DNA from: Pseudomonas syringae | GTDB taxonomy: Bacteria > Pseudomonadota > Gammaproteobacteria > Pseudomonadales > Pseudomonadaceae | NCBI RefSeq assembly: GCF_021606685.1 | Contig: NZ_WKCB01000016.1 | Coordinates: 1-64,000 of the forward strand | Length of the DNA: 64,000 nt | Direction: 5' to 3' | In this document: piece by piece, positions 36,044 through 44,993 of the stretch | Numbering within the stretch: position 1 is the stretch's first letter | Layout: the number at the start of each line of letters is the position of its first letter | Position numbers and translations under genes: made by a program | The notes under the pieces: model-generated | What the model was told of the DNA's origin: nothing | What the model saw: only the letters and a program-made list of their open reading frames with translations | Databases searched by the model: none

Positions 36044-37600
36044 ATGCGTATCAAAGTGCACTGCCAGAACCGCATCGGCATCCTGCGGGACATCCTCAAC
36101 CTGCTGGTGGAATACGGCGTCAACGTCGCCAAGGGTGAGGTCGGCGGGGAACATGGCAATGCGATCTACCTGTTTTGCCCGAACCTGGTGAACATGCAGT
36201 TCCAGGCGCTGCGCCCGCAGTTCGAGGCGATTGCCGGGGTGTTCGGGGTTAAAAGGGTAGGGCTGATGCCCAGCGAGCGGCGGCATATGGAGCTTAACGC
36301 GCTGCTCGGCGCCCTGGAGTTTCCGGTGCTGTCGATCGACATGGGCGGCTCGATCGTGGCGGCCAACCGTGCGGCGGCGCAGTTGCTTGGGGTGCGGGTG
36401 GATGAGGTGCCGGGGATTCCACTCTCGCGCTACGCCGAGGATTTCGACCTGCCGGAGCTGGTGCGCGCGAGTAAGTCGCGAATCAACGGCTTGCGGGTCA
36501 AGGTCAAGGGCGATGTGTTCCTGGCCGATATCGCGCCGCTGCAATCCTCCGAGCACGACGACAGCGAGGCCATGGCCGGCGCCGTCTTGACCCTGCACCG
36601 CGCCGACCGCGTGGGGGAGCGCATCTACAACGTGCGCAAACAGGAGCTGCGTGGGTTCGACAGTATTTTCCAGAGCTCCAAGGTCATGGCTGCCGTAGTC
36701 CGCGAAGCCCGGCGCATGGCGCCGCTGGATGCGCCGCTATTAATAGAAGGCGAAACCGGCACCGGCAAGGAACTGCTGGCGCGCGCCTGCCACTTGGCCA
36801 GCCCGCGTGGGCAATCGCCGCTGATGGCACTTAATTGCGCAGGCTTGCCCGAGTCGATGGCCGAGACCGAGTTGTTCGGTTATGGCCCCGGCGCGTTTGA
36901 AGGCGCGCGGGCCGAAGGCAAGCTCGGGCTGCTGGAGCTGACAGCGGGCGGTACCTTGTTTCTGGATGGCGTCGGCGAAATGAGCGCGCGCTTGCAGGTG
37001 AAGTTACTGCGCTTTTTGCAGGACGGTTGCTTTCGCAGGGTCGGCAGTGATGAAGAGGTGTATCTGGACGTGCGGGTGATCTGCGCCACTCAGGTAGATT
37101 TGTCCGAACTCTGCGCCCGTGGCGAATTCCGCCAGGACCTCTACCACCGTCTCAACGTGCTGTCGCTGCATATCCCGCCGCTGCGCGAATGCCTCGACGG
37201 CCTTGCGCCATTGGTCGATCACTTTCTCGACCAGGCCAGCCGCCAGATCGGCTGCCCGCTGCCCAAGCTGGCACCGGCGGCGATGGACCGCCTCAGCCAT
37301 TATCACTGGCCGGGCAATGTACGGCAGTTGGAAAACGTGCTGTTTCAGGCGGTGTCACTGTGTGAGGGCGGCACGGTCAAGGCCGAGCATATTCGCCTGC
37401 CGGACTACGGCGTACGGCAACCGTTGGGGGACTTCTCCCTGGACGGCGGGCTGGAGGAAATTGTCGGGCGCTTCGAGAAGGCGGTGCTGGAGCAGTTGTA
37501 TGGCGAACATTCGAGCAGTCGGCTGTTGGGCAAGCGGTTGGGGGTTTCCCACACGACCATCGCCAATAAACTGCGCGACTACAATATCGCCAAGGGTTAG
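36044..37600 (+). CDS. phhR: TyrR-family regulator of aromatic amino acid catabolism
   Basis: A 518-residue regulator. An ACT-type ligand domain (MRIKVHCQNRIGILRDILNLL) is followed by a PAS region (~80-140), an AAA+ domain with Walker A EGETGTGKE (about 235-243), and a C-terminal helix-turn-helix (LLGKRLGVSHTTIANKLRDY). The usual GAFTGA loop reads GAFEGA (283-288), and the Walker B core reads LFLDG (D308, G309) instead of LFLDE. PhhR activates phhABC with phenylalanine or tyrosine. The ATG at 36044 is the family start; the longer frame is rejected. Confidence 0.93.
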   Translation: MRIKVHCQNRIGILRDILNLLVEYGVNVAKGEVGGEHGNAIYLFCPNLVNMQFQALRPQFEAIAGVFGVKRVGLMPSERRHMELNALLGALEFPVLSIDMGGSIVAANRAAAQLLGVRVDEVPGIPLSRYAEDFDLPELVRASKSRINGLRVKVKGDVFLADIAPLQSSEHDDSEAMAGAVLTLHRADRVGERIYNVRKQELRGFDSIFQSSKVMAAVVREARRMAPLDAPLLIEGETGTGKELLARACHLASPRGQSPLMALNCAGLPESMAETELFGYGPGAFEGARAEGKLGLLELTAGGTLFLDGVGEMSARLQVKLLRFLQDGCFRRVGSDEEVYLDVRVICATQVDLSELCARGEFRQDLYHRLNVLSLHIPPLRECLDGLAPLVDHFLDQASRQIGCPLPKLAPAAMDRLSHYHWPGNVRQLENVLFQAVSLCEGGTVKAEHIRLPDYGVRQPLGDFSLDGGLEEIVGRFEKAVLEQLYGEHSSSRLLGKRLGVSHTTIANKLRDYNIAKG

Positions 37601-37632
37601 CGCTAACCGGCGTGCTCCTTTGCTTGTTTCCA

Positions 37633-37660
37633 ATGCGTACCCTTAATGAAGGGTACGCAT
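37633..37660. repeat. Perfect 12-base inverted repeat between convergent genes
   Basis: ATGCGTACCCTT and AAGGGTACGCAT flank the loop AATG. It sits 33 bases after the phhR stop and before the end of the toxin-like gene. No T run follows on either strand, so it may be an RNA-stabilising hairpin or a weak terminator. Confidence 0.8.
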
Positions 37661-37691
37661 CCAGTGACCCGCAGCTAAACGTGGCGGATGG

Positions 37692-39917
37692 TTAAGGTGC
37701 TTTTGGCCCTCGGTTCGCCGCGAAGGAAGTCAGAGGTTTTATTTCGAACAGCATGGTTTCCAGCGTGTCACGTGTGGCTTGCAGGGCGTTGAGTTCGGCC
37801 GGGACAGGCGCCTTTTCAACTGCTCTGGTTGCTTTGGCAAGGTTGTCTTGCAGTTCGACTACCTTATCGTTTGGCAGGTTAGGGCTTTTTTTATGATAAA
37901 GCGTGTTGGCGATCTGGTATCTGTTTCTGGCTTCCTGTGCGGTGGACGTTGCTCTGCCATAGCTCGCGTCTGCCTTGAGGTATGCGTCGTTGATCTTGGT
38001 GAATAACTTATCAATGGTGCCCTGGGAGTTGTTCTCCAGTATCGCGCGTTGTCGGTTGGCACCGATTGCAACGGGCGAGTTTGACAAGCCTTTACTGCTG
38101 GGGAGCAGTTCGCCGCTCTGCCAGCCTGCGCGTTGACGTTGCAGCGCGGCAATTGCGTTGTTCGCATCATGGGTGACGAAGAGCTGTTTGGGGGTTTTCT
38201 TCAAGACGTTATGCACGCTGACGATCTTTTGCTCGATGGACGCCACATGTTTATCAATGCGTAATTGACTGGCGCTTGCGGGTTTTGGGGCACCCAGCGG
38301 TTTCACCCGGGCGCCGCCCGAGGGGCCTTTAGGCAGTGGGGTTGTGCCGGTGTTCCTGATGCCCTTGGCCACTTTGAACACCCCGCGGCCCACCAATGGA
38401 AGGGCATTCAGCGCACCAAACGTAATACGTTGTGCGGCTCCGGGCTTGCCGTCCCGGGCATCCTTGATGCCTTCGCCCACTTCGATCGCGCCATGAGTGG
38501 CAAGCGCCACTGTGGCAAATACGCCGATTGGTCCTGGAATAAAGGTGGCGGCAATGGCGCCCATGGACAGTAGCCCGTTGCCCAGCGTTTTTGCCGCATC
38601 CACAAGCAGGCCTTCCGTGACTTGCTTGTTACTGACGAACTGTTCACTGATGTCGTTAAGACGATGTTCACCCCAGCGGCGGCCGGACTCATGGAAGGGA
38701 TCGCCGTCGTGACGCACCCCACGCACTATCGACTGATCCTGACGGGATTCTGTCCAGTCATTGGGGCCAAAGCGGCGGTAACCATCGCCGACATTGGTCA
38801 TGACCCTTTTGACTTCGTCTTGATCCGCCAGTTGGAAATGTTCAAGGAAGGCGTCCTTGGTGCCGGCTAGAGAAAACTGCTTTCTCAACCAGTCATGCAT
38901 CTTGCCGGGGTTCTCGAACGGATGGATGGGCGAAGAGTTGCCTGGCAGGTACAGCAGGGTGCGCGAGGTGTTTTTGTCTACGGCGTAGAAGATGTCGGTG
39001 GATGGGCGGCCGTTCAGCGTCAAGAATTTGGTTTCCACCTGGGGGTCGAGGCGGTGGTCATAGATATCATCGAAAAGCGCGAGCTGGTCTCTGGGTTTAT
39101 TGCCGGCTCCCGCCACTCGTCTGGCGAGTTCCAGGTCGTCATCGTCCAGGCTGCGTTCATCGTGTTGGGTTTCGGCGGCATTGACGAACGCTATTTTCGA
39201 AAGGTTCTTGCGAGCTAACTCACCTTTATCTATCTCTGCGCTCAGGTAGGCACGGTACGGCACGCTATAAGAGGTGTTCCATACCTCCTGTTGGAAGTCT
39301 TTTACCGAGACCGGGATGCGGTTGGAGGTGTCGTAGTTGCCGGGTGATGCCGCCGCAGGCTCAGTATAGATACCTTGGTAAAAGCGGGTTTTCTGATCGC
39401 GCGTCGTATCAAACTGTCTTTCGAGCGCAGGGCCTTTGGTGATGTCGATTTGCGCCTGGGTTTTCAAGGTGACTTCAGGGTCGTACTGCTCATCGCCTCG
39501 GAGTACATCCACAAGGTCTGTTTTGTCGGTGTGTTGCAGGTTTTTTTGCGCGACCTCGGTCAGTGACTGTTTGCTGATGACTTGGGCGGGATAAGGCGGT
39601 GTATGCCCGTGTTTGTTATAGGCGAAAGTGACCACGAACGTTTTGTCTGGATCAACATCACGTCCAAACTTTTCCTTGAATTGTTTTTTGACGATTTCGG
39701 CGGTGAGTTGATCGGCTGATTTCGGCGGCACGGCGTGGCTCAATACGTACTCATCCAGCTGCTGGTTACCCGCAAGGCCTCTAGGCTGGGCTCCTTCAGA
39801 GGCCAGGATCTGGCCTGTGCCGGTAGTTTGAGTGAGCGACGTCTGGGGTGGGGATAACTGGTTACCCGTGTTCGCCGGTAAGTGAGCGTGCTGCGTGGTG
39901 CTCCTGGGTGTGATCAT
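37692..39917 (-). CDS. Toxin-like accessory protein (dermonecrotic-toxin/DUF6543-like)
   Basis: A 741-residue protein without signal peptide. Residues ~60-330 resemble the N-terminal module of the large Pseudomonas DUF6543 'dermonecrotic toxin' proteins (PYRAYLSAEIDK, NLSKIAFVNAAETQHDERSL, RTLLYLPGNSSPIHPFENPG). A hydrophobic stretch at about 450-490 (LLSMGAIAATFIPGPIGVFATVALA) could insert into membranes. The ~220-residue tail is helical with no motif I recognise. The ATG at 39917 follows AGGAG. G+C content is visibly lower than in the neighbours, and the gene lies between phhR and the flagellar operon, which suggests acquisition. Toxicity and the delivery route are inferences. Confidence 0.65.
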   Translation of the reverse strand: MITPRSTTQHAHLPANTGNQLSPPQTSLTQTTGTGQILASEGAQPRGLAGNQQLDEYVLSHAVPPKSADQLTAEIVKKQFKEKFGRDVDPDKTFVVTFAYNKHGHTPPYPAQVISKQSLTEVAQKNLQHTDKTDLVDVLRGDEQYDPEVTLKTQAQIDITKGPALERQFDTTRDQKTRFYQGIYTEPAAASPGNYDTSNRIPVSVKDFQQEVWNTSYSVPYRAYLSAEIDKGELARKNLSKIAFVNAAETQHDERSLDDDDLELARRVAGAGNKPRDQLALFDDIYDHRLDPQVETKFLTLNGRPSTDIFYAVDKNTSRTLLYLPGNSSPIHPFENPGKMHDWLRKQFSLAGTKDAFLEHFQLADQDEVKRVMTNVGDGYRRFGPNDWTESRQDQSIVRGVRHDGDPFHESGRRWGEHRLNDISEQFVSNKQVTEGLLVDAAKTLGNGLLSMGAIAATFIPGPIGVFATVALATHGAIEVGEGIKDARDGKPGAAQRITFGALNALPLVGRGVFKVAKGIRNTGTTPLPKGPSGGARVKPLGAPKPASASQLRIDKHVASIEQKIVSVHNVLKKTPKQLFVTHDANNAIAALQRQRAGWQSGELLPSSKGLSNSPVAIGANRQRAILENNSQGTIDKLFTKINDAYLKADASYGRATSTAQEARNRYQIANTLYHKKSPNLPNDKVVELQDNLAKATRAVEKAPVPAELNALQATRDTLETMLFEIKPLTSFAANRGPKAP

Positions 39918-40252
39918 CCTGATACTCCTGTCTGCTTGGGTTTTACCCTTGAGTAACGCCATCGCTGAACCGGGTTCCCACCCAACACATATCGACGTAA
40001 ATCCGTCGTCCAGGCGGTTGGTTACGTGTAACCGCTGCCCTCGATGCTTCTCGCCTTCCTCCGTGTGCTTGCCGCTAGCGGCATAAGTCCGCCGTTTTTA
40101 CGTCTTTGTCTAAGGCTGTAAAAACCCTTGCTTGCGGCGAACCCCTTGCCCTGCTTGGGTTTCATTGAAGTTTTAAAAGTTGGTTCGCAAATTGCTTAGG
40201 ACTCATCAGTACAGCGGTGGGCGGCAAGCGTCCGTCAGAAAGAGGAAAGAGC
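39918..40252. other. 335-base divergent intergenic region
   Basis: Holds the leader of the toxin-like gene (left part, AT-richer) and the sigma-54 promoter and leader of flgF (right part). No supported coding frame. Confidence 0.7.
40181..40196 (+). promoter_or_regulatory. Sigma-54 promoter of the flgF operon
   Basis: TGGTTCGCAAATTGCT has the GG-N10-GC core (GG at 40182-40183, GC at 40194-40195) and the TTGCT -12 element. It lies about 57 bases before the flgF start. Confidence 0.75.
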
Positions 40253-40993
40253 GTGGACAAGTACCTTTATGTGGCAATGACCGGCGCCAGCCAGAATGCT
40301 CTGGCGCAGAAGGCCCATGCCAACAACCTGGCGAACATTTCCACCAATGGTTTCCAACGTGACCTGGAACAGGCGCGTTCGATGCCGGTGTTCGGTGACA
40401 GCTTTCCGGCGCGGGCGTTTGCCTTGACTGAGCGCCCGGCCACCGACTTCACGCCTGGCGCAATGATCGAAACCGGTCGCGACCTCGACGTGGCGGTAAG
40501 CGGCGACGGCTGGATGGCCGTGCAAACCCCGGACGGCGGCGAAGCCTACGTGCGCAGCGCCAGCATGAACGTCGATGCACTGGGCGTGCTGCGGGCCGGC
40601 AATGGCATGCCGATCATGGGCAACGGTGGCCCGATCGCCGTGCCGCCACAGCAGAAAATCGAAGTGGGCGCTGACGGCACTATCAGCATCCGCGCCATGG
40701 GCGAAGGCCCGCGGGTAATGGCTGAAGTGGACCGTATCAAACTGGTCCAGCCGGACCTCAAGAATATGAACAAGGGCCTGGACGGCACTATCAAGACCAA
40801 GGATGGCCAGCCGGCCCAGGCCGACGCGACCGTCACCCTGACCTCGGGCTTCCTGCAGGCCAGCAACGTCAATGCCGTGGAAGAAATGACCGCGGTGCTG
40901 GCGCTGGCCAAGCAGTTCGAGCTGCACATCAAGATGATGAACAGCGCCAAAGAAGACGACCAGGCCATGACCCGCGTCATGGCGATGAGCTGA
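40253..40993 (+). CDS. flgF: Flagellar basal-body rod protein FlgF
   Basis: FlgF forms part of the proximal rod that drives the hook. The 246-residue protein begins with the rod-protein signature ASQNALAQKAHANNLANISTNGF and ends with the conserved helix NAVEEMTAVLALAKQFELHIKMM. I use the GTG at 40253 because AGAGGAAAG lies just upstream and the protein then starts at the family position; the ATG earlier in the frame has no ribosome site. First gene of the flgF-L operon. Confidence 0.95.
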   Translation: MDKYLYVAMTGASQNALAQKAHANNLANISTNGFQRDLEQARSMPVFGDSFPARAFALTERPATDFTPGAMIETGRDLDVAVSGDGWMAVQTPDGGEAYVRSASMNVDALGVLRAGNGMPIMGNGGPIAVPPQQKIEVGADGTISIRAMGEGPRVMAEVDRIKLVQPDLKNMNKGLDGTIKTKDGQPAQADATVTLTSGFLQASNVNAVEEMTAVLALAKQFELHIKMMNSAKEDDQAMTRVMAMS

Positions 40994-41056
40994 TTCAAGC
41001 CCACTCACTAATTTTGCAGCGCAGCGCCAACAAACAGGCGCACGAAGGAGAACAGC

Positions 41057-41842
41057 ATGCTTCCGGCTCTATGGGTTGCCAAAACAGGTTTGTCCGCCCA
41101 GGACACCAACCTGACCACCATTTCCAACAACTTGGCCAACGTGTCGACCACGGGCTTCAAACGTGACCGTGCCGAGTTCCAGGACTTGCTGTATCAGATC
41201 AAGAAGCAGCCGGGCGCGCAGTCGACCCAGGACAGCGAACTGCCGTCGGGCCTGCAACTGGGTACCGGTGTGCAGATCGTCGGCACCCAGAAGAACTTCA
41301 GCGCCGGTAACCTGCAGCAAACCGGTCAGCCGCTGGACATGGCCATCAATGGCCGTGGTTTCTTCCAGATCCTGCAACCGGACGGAACCACTTCCTACAC
41401 CCGTGACGGTACGTTCCACCTGGATTCCAACGGCCAGATCGTGACCGCCAACGGTTTCGCGTTGGAGCCGGCTGTGGTGGTTCCCGCAGATGCCAAGACT
41501 TTCACTGTCGGCAACGACGGCACCGTCTCCATCACCGTGGCTGGCAGCCCGGCGTCGCAAGTGATCGGCAACCTGCAAACCGCCGACTTCATCAACCCGG
41601 CCGGCCTGCAGGCCATGGGTAATAACCTGTTCCTGGAAACCGCCTCCAGCGGCGCGCCGCAAATCGGCACCCCTGGCCTGAACGGTTTCGGCACCACGCT
41701 GCAAAGCACCCTGGAAACCTCCAACGTCAGCACGGTTGAAGAGATGGTCAACATGATCACCACTCAGCGCGCCTACGAGATGAACTCCAAGGTGATCTCC
41801 ACCGCCGACCAGATGCTTTCGTTCGTAACGCAGAATCTGTAA
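41057..41842 (+). CDS. flgG: Flagellar basal-body rod protein FlgG
   Basis: FlgG builds the distal rod. The 261-residue protein starts MLPALWVAKTGLSAQDTNLTTISNNLANVSTTGFKRDR, which contains the rod-protein signature, and ends with the matching helix VEEMVNMITTQRAYEMNSKVI. The ATG follows AAGGAG. It lies 63 bases after flgF in the same operon. Confidence 0.97.
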   Translation: MLPALWVAKTGLSAQDTNLTTISNNLANVSTTGFKRDRAEFQDLLYQIKKQPGAQSTQDSELPSGLQLGTGVQIVGTQKNFSAGNLQQTGQPLDMAINGRGFFQILQPDGTTSYTRDGTFHLDSNGQIVTANGFALEPAVVVPADAKTFTVGNDGTVSITVAGSPASQVIGNLQTADFINPAGLQAMGNNLFLETASSGAPQIGTPGLNGFGTTLQSTLETSNVSTVEEMVNMITTQRAYEMNSKVISTADQMLSFVTQNL

Positions 41843-41895
41843 TCAAGTCTTTGGGGCGCTCTTGAGGGCGCCTGCAGCACTGTGAGGTAAGGGTC

Positions 41896-42591
41896 ATGAA
41901 TCGCTATGTTTCCGTTCTGGCATTGAGTGGGATTGCCGTGCTCGCGGGCTGTGTCGCGCCCACGCCAAAACCCAATGACCCGTACTACGCGCCGGTGTTG
42001 CCACGCACGCCGCTGCCTGCGGCTGCCAACAATGGCTCGATCTACCAGGCCGGTTTCGAGCAGAACCTGTACAGCGACCGCAAGGCGTTCCGGGTCGGTG
42101 ACATCATCACCATCACCCTGAACGAACGCACCCAGGCCAGCAAGAATGCCAACTCCCAGATCGACAAGACCACGGCGGCCAGCCTCGGCCTGACCTCGCT
42201 GTTTGGCGCAGTGCCGAACGTCAATAACCCACTGGGCGACGGTGACCTGACCTTGAACGCCGGCTACAACGGCACTCGCGGCACCAACGGTAAAAGTGCG
42301 GCGGCGCAGGGCAACAGCTTGAGCGGTTCGGTCACCGTGACCGTGGCCGATGTGCTGCCCAACGGCATCATCGCGGTGCGCGGTGAAAAGTGGATGACCC
42401 TCAACACCGGCGACGAGCTGGTACGCATTGCCGGCATGGTGCGTGCCGATGACATTTCCACCGACAACACCGTGTCGTCGACCCGCATTGCCGATGCGCG
42501 CATTACCTACTCGGGTACGGGTTCGTTTGCTGATGCCAGTCAGCCGGGCTGGTTCGACCGTTTCTTCCTTAGCCCGCTGTTCCCTTTCTAG
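41896..42591 (+). CDS. flgH: Flagellar L-ring protein FlgH
   Basis: FlgH forms the outer-membrane ring around the rod. The 231-residue protein has a lipoprotein signal with the lipobox LAGC (residues ~16-19) and the family run [22 protein letters not shown]. The C-terminus ends at the outer-membrane-anchored FLSPLFPF. The ATG follows GAGGTAAGG. The stop codon TAG is part of the ribosome site for flgI. Confidence 0.96.
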   Translation: MNRYVSVLALSGIAVLAGCVAPTPKPNDPYYAPVLPRTPLPAAANNGSIYQAGFEQNLYSDRKAFRVGDIITITLNERTQASKNANSQIDKTTAASLGLTSLFGAVPNVNNPLGDGDLTLNAGYNGTRGTNGKSAAAQGNSLSGSVTVTVADVLPNGIIAVRGEKWMTLNTGDELVRIAGMVRADDISTDNTVSSTRIADARITYSGTGSFADASQPGWFDRFFLSPLFPF

Positions 42592-42600
42592 GTGGCCACT

Positions 42601-43707
42601 TTGAAACTCAAACAGCTGATGGCAGCGGCGCTCTTGCTTTCCTTGAGCGCTGTCGCCCAGGCCGAGCGCCTCAAGGACATCGCCAGCATCTCTGGCGTGC
42701 GGTCCAACCAGTTGATCGGTTACGGCCTGGTGGTGGGGCTCAACGGTACGGGTGACCAGACCACCCAGACCCCGTTCACCCTGCAGACCTTCAACAACAT
42801 GCTCTCGCAGTTCGGCATCAAGGTGCCGGCGGGGTCGGGCAACGTGCAGCTGAAAAACGTCGCGGCCGTGTCGATCAGTGCCGACTTGCCGGCGTTTTCC
42901 AAGCCGGGCCAGGTGGTGGACATCACCGTGTCGTCCATCGGTAACTCAAAAAGCCTGCGTGGCGGCACCTTGCTGATGACGCCCCTCAAGGGTATCGACG
43001 GCAATGTCTACGCCATCGCCCAGGGCAACCTGGTGGTCGGTGGTTTTGACGCCGAAGGTCGCGACGGTTCGAAGATCACCGTCAACGTGCCGTCGGCGGG
43101 TCGCATTCCCGGCGGCGCCACGGTTGAACGCACCGTGCCGAGTGGTTTCAACCAGGGCAACAGCCTGACCTTGAACCTCAACCGCTCCGACTTCACCACC
43201 GCCAAGCGCGTGGTCGACAAGATCAACGACATGCTCGGCCCTGGCGTGGCCCAGGCCATCGACGGCGGCTCGATCCGCGTGACGGCGCCATTGGACCCAA
43301 GCCAGCGCGTCGACTACCTGTCGATCCTGGAGAACCTTGAGGTCGACCCGGGCCAGGCGGTGGCCAAAGTCATCATCAACTCGCGTACCGGCACCATCGT
43401 GATCGGCCAGAACGTCAAGGTATCGCCAGCGGCGGTGACCCACGGCAGCCTGACCGTGACCATCACCGAAGACCCGATCGTCAGCCAGCCCGGGCCTCTG
43501 TCCAATGGCCAGACGGCCGTGGTGCCGCGCTCGCGGGTGAATGCCGAGCAGGAAGCCAAGCCGATGTTCAAATTCGGCCCCGGCACCACCCTGGATGAAA
43601 TTGTCCGCGCGGTGAACCAGGTGGGCGCAGCCCCGGGCGACTTGATGGCGATCCTCGAAGCACTGAAACAGGCCGGCGCCTTGCAAGCCGACCTGATCGT
43701 GATCTGA
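42601..43707 (+). CDS. flgI: Flagellar P-ring protein FlgI
   Basis: FlgI forms the periplasmic ring around the rod. The 368-residue protein has a signal peptide ending near SAVAQA and the mature start [33 protein letters not shown], typical of the family. Two starts are possible: GTG at 42592 and TTG at 42601. I prefer TTG because AGGTGG lies five bases before it and GTG has no ribosome site. It abuts flgH with no spacer and precedes flgJ by four bases. Confidence 0.94.
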   Translation: MKLKQLMAAALLLSLSAVAQAERLKDIASISGVRSNQLIGYGLVVGLNGTGDQTTQTPFTLQTFNNMLSQFGIKVPAGSGNVQLKNVAAVSISADLPAFSKPGQVVDITVSSIGNSKSLRGGTLLMTPLKGIDGNVYAIAQGNLVVGGFDAEGRDGSKITVNVPSAGRIPGGATVERTVPSGFNQGNSLTLNLNRSDFTTAKRVVDKINDMLGPGVAQAIDGGSIRVTAPLDPSQRVDYLSILENLEVDPGQAVAKVIINSRTGTIVIGQNVKVSPAAVTHGSLTVTITEDPIVSQPGPLSNGQTAVVPRSRVNAEQEAKPMFKFGPGTTLDEIVRAVNQVGAAPGDLMAILEALKQAGALQADLIVI

Positions 43708-43711
43708 GGCC

Positions 43712-44983
43712 ATGGCCATGGATATGCGCAAGAGCGGGATCAGCAGCACGGCGGACTCGGGGTCCTACTCCGACCTGAACCGGCTTAACCAGCTCAAGGT
43801 CGGCGACGACAAGAACAGCGAAGGCAACCTGCGCAAAGTGGCACAGGAGTTTGAATCGCTGTTCTTGAACGAGATGCTCAAGTCGATGCGCTCGGCCACC
43901 GAGGCCCTGGGCAAGGACAACCCGCTGAACACCCCGGCGGCCAAGCAGTATCAGGAAATGTACGACCAGCAGCTGGCTGTTTCGATGTCCCGCGAAGGCG
44001 GCGGTATCGGCCTGGCCGATGTGCTGATGCGCCAGATGCAGAAGAACAAGCCGGTGGACGCCCAGGCGGCCACCTTGCAGGGCCCGGCGGCTGCCGAGCC
44101 GGTTAAAAAAGTCGATGTGCCTACGGAGATCGCCGCCGGCACCCAGGCCGAGGGCCCGCTGGGTCGTTCCAATGGCCAGCGTCCACTGTGGGCTTACCGC
44201 GTGGCAGAGCCCCAGGCTGGCGCCGCGGCGTCACACAGCAACGACATGGAGCTGATGAACCAGCGCCGAATCGCCTTGCCGAGCAAACTGACTGATCGCC
44301 TGCTGGCCGGCATCGTGCCGAGCACCGAGGCAACCACCGTCGCCCAGGCTGCGCCACTGCGTAACAGCGCGGCGGCCGACAATGTGGTCAACAGCAGCGC
44401 GCGCACGTTCGCCGTGCCCAGCGGGCGCATGCAGGTGTATGGCCGCGCCGTGGCCCAGCCACCGCTGGCACCGGCGAAGAAAGCCTTCAGCTCGCAGGAT
44501 GAATTTGTCGCCACCATGTTGCCGATGGCCAAGGCGGCCGCCGCGCGTATTGGTGTCGATCCGAAATACCTGGTGGCCCAGGCCGCCCTGGAAACCGGTT
44601 GGGGTAAATCGGTGATGCGCGCCGAAGACGGCAGCAGCAGCCACAACCTGTTCGGCATCAAGGCCGGCCAAAGTTGGCAGGGCGGCCAGGCCCGTGCGAT
44701 CACCAGCGAGTTCCGTGATGGGGCGATGGTCAAGGAAACGGCGCAGTTCCGTTCCTACGATTCCTACCAGGACAGCTTCCATGACCTCGTGACGTTGCTG
44801 CAAAGCAATGATCGCTATAAAGAAGTTGTGAAATCGGCCGACAACCCGGAACAGTTTGTACGCGAGTTGCAAAAAGCCGGTTACGCAACCGACCCGGACT
44901 ACGCCAGCAAGATTTCGCAGATCGCAAAAACGATGAACAGTTACCAGAACTACGCTGCCGCTGGCGCAACCACACATTTATAA
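43712..44983 (+). CDS. flgJ: Flagellar rod-cap / peptidoglycan hydrolase FlgJ
   Basis: FlgJ caps the growing rod and opens the peptidoglycan. Its N-terminal rod-binding part (~30-110) contains AQEFESLFLNEMLKSMRS. A low-complexity linker follows, and a C-terminal glucosaminidase domain has the catalytic glutamate E294 in AQAALETGWGKS and FGIKAGQSWQG. The 423-residue length is normal for Pseudomonas, whose FlgJ is bifunctional. Starts at 43712 or the ATG two codons later are both possible. Confidence 0.95.
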   Translation: MAMDMRKSGISSTADSGSYSDLNRLNQLKVGDDKNSEGNLRKVAQEFESLFLNEMLKSMRSATEALGKDNPLNTPAAKQYQEMYDQQLAVSMSREGGGIGLADVLMRQMQKNKPVDAQAATLQGPAAAEPVKKVDVPTEIAAGTQAEGPLGRSNGQRPLWAYRVAEPQAGAAASHSNDMELMNQRRIALPSKLTDRLLAGIVPSTEATTVAQAAPLRNSAAADNVVNSSARTFAVPSGRMQVYGRAVAQPPLAPAKKAFSSQDEFVATMLPMAKAAAARIGVDPKYLVAQAALETGWGKSVMRAEDGSSSHNLFGIKAGQSWQGGQARAITSEFRDGAMVKETAQFRSYDSYQDSFHDLVTLLQSNDRYKEVVKSADNPEQFVRELQKAGYATDPDYASKISQIAKTMNSYQNYAAAGATTHL

Positions 44984-44993
44984 GGTCTGAACC

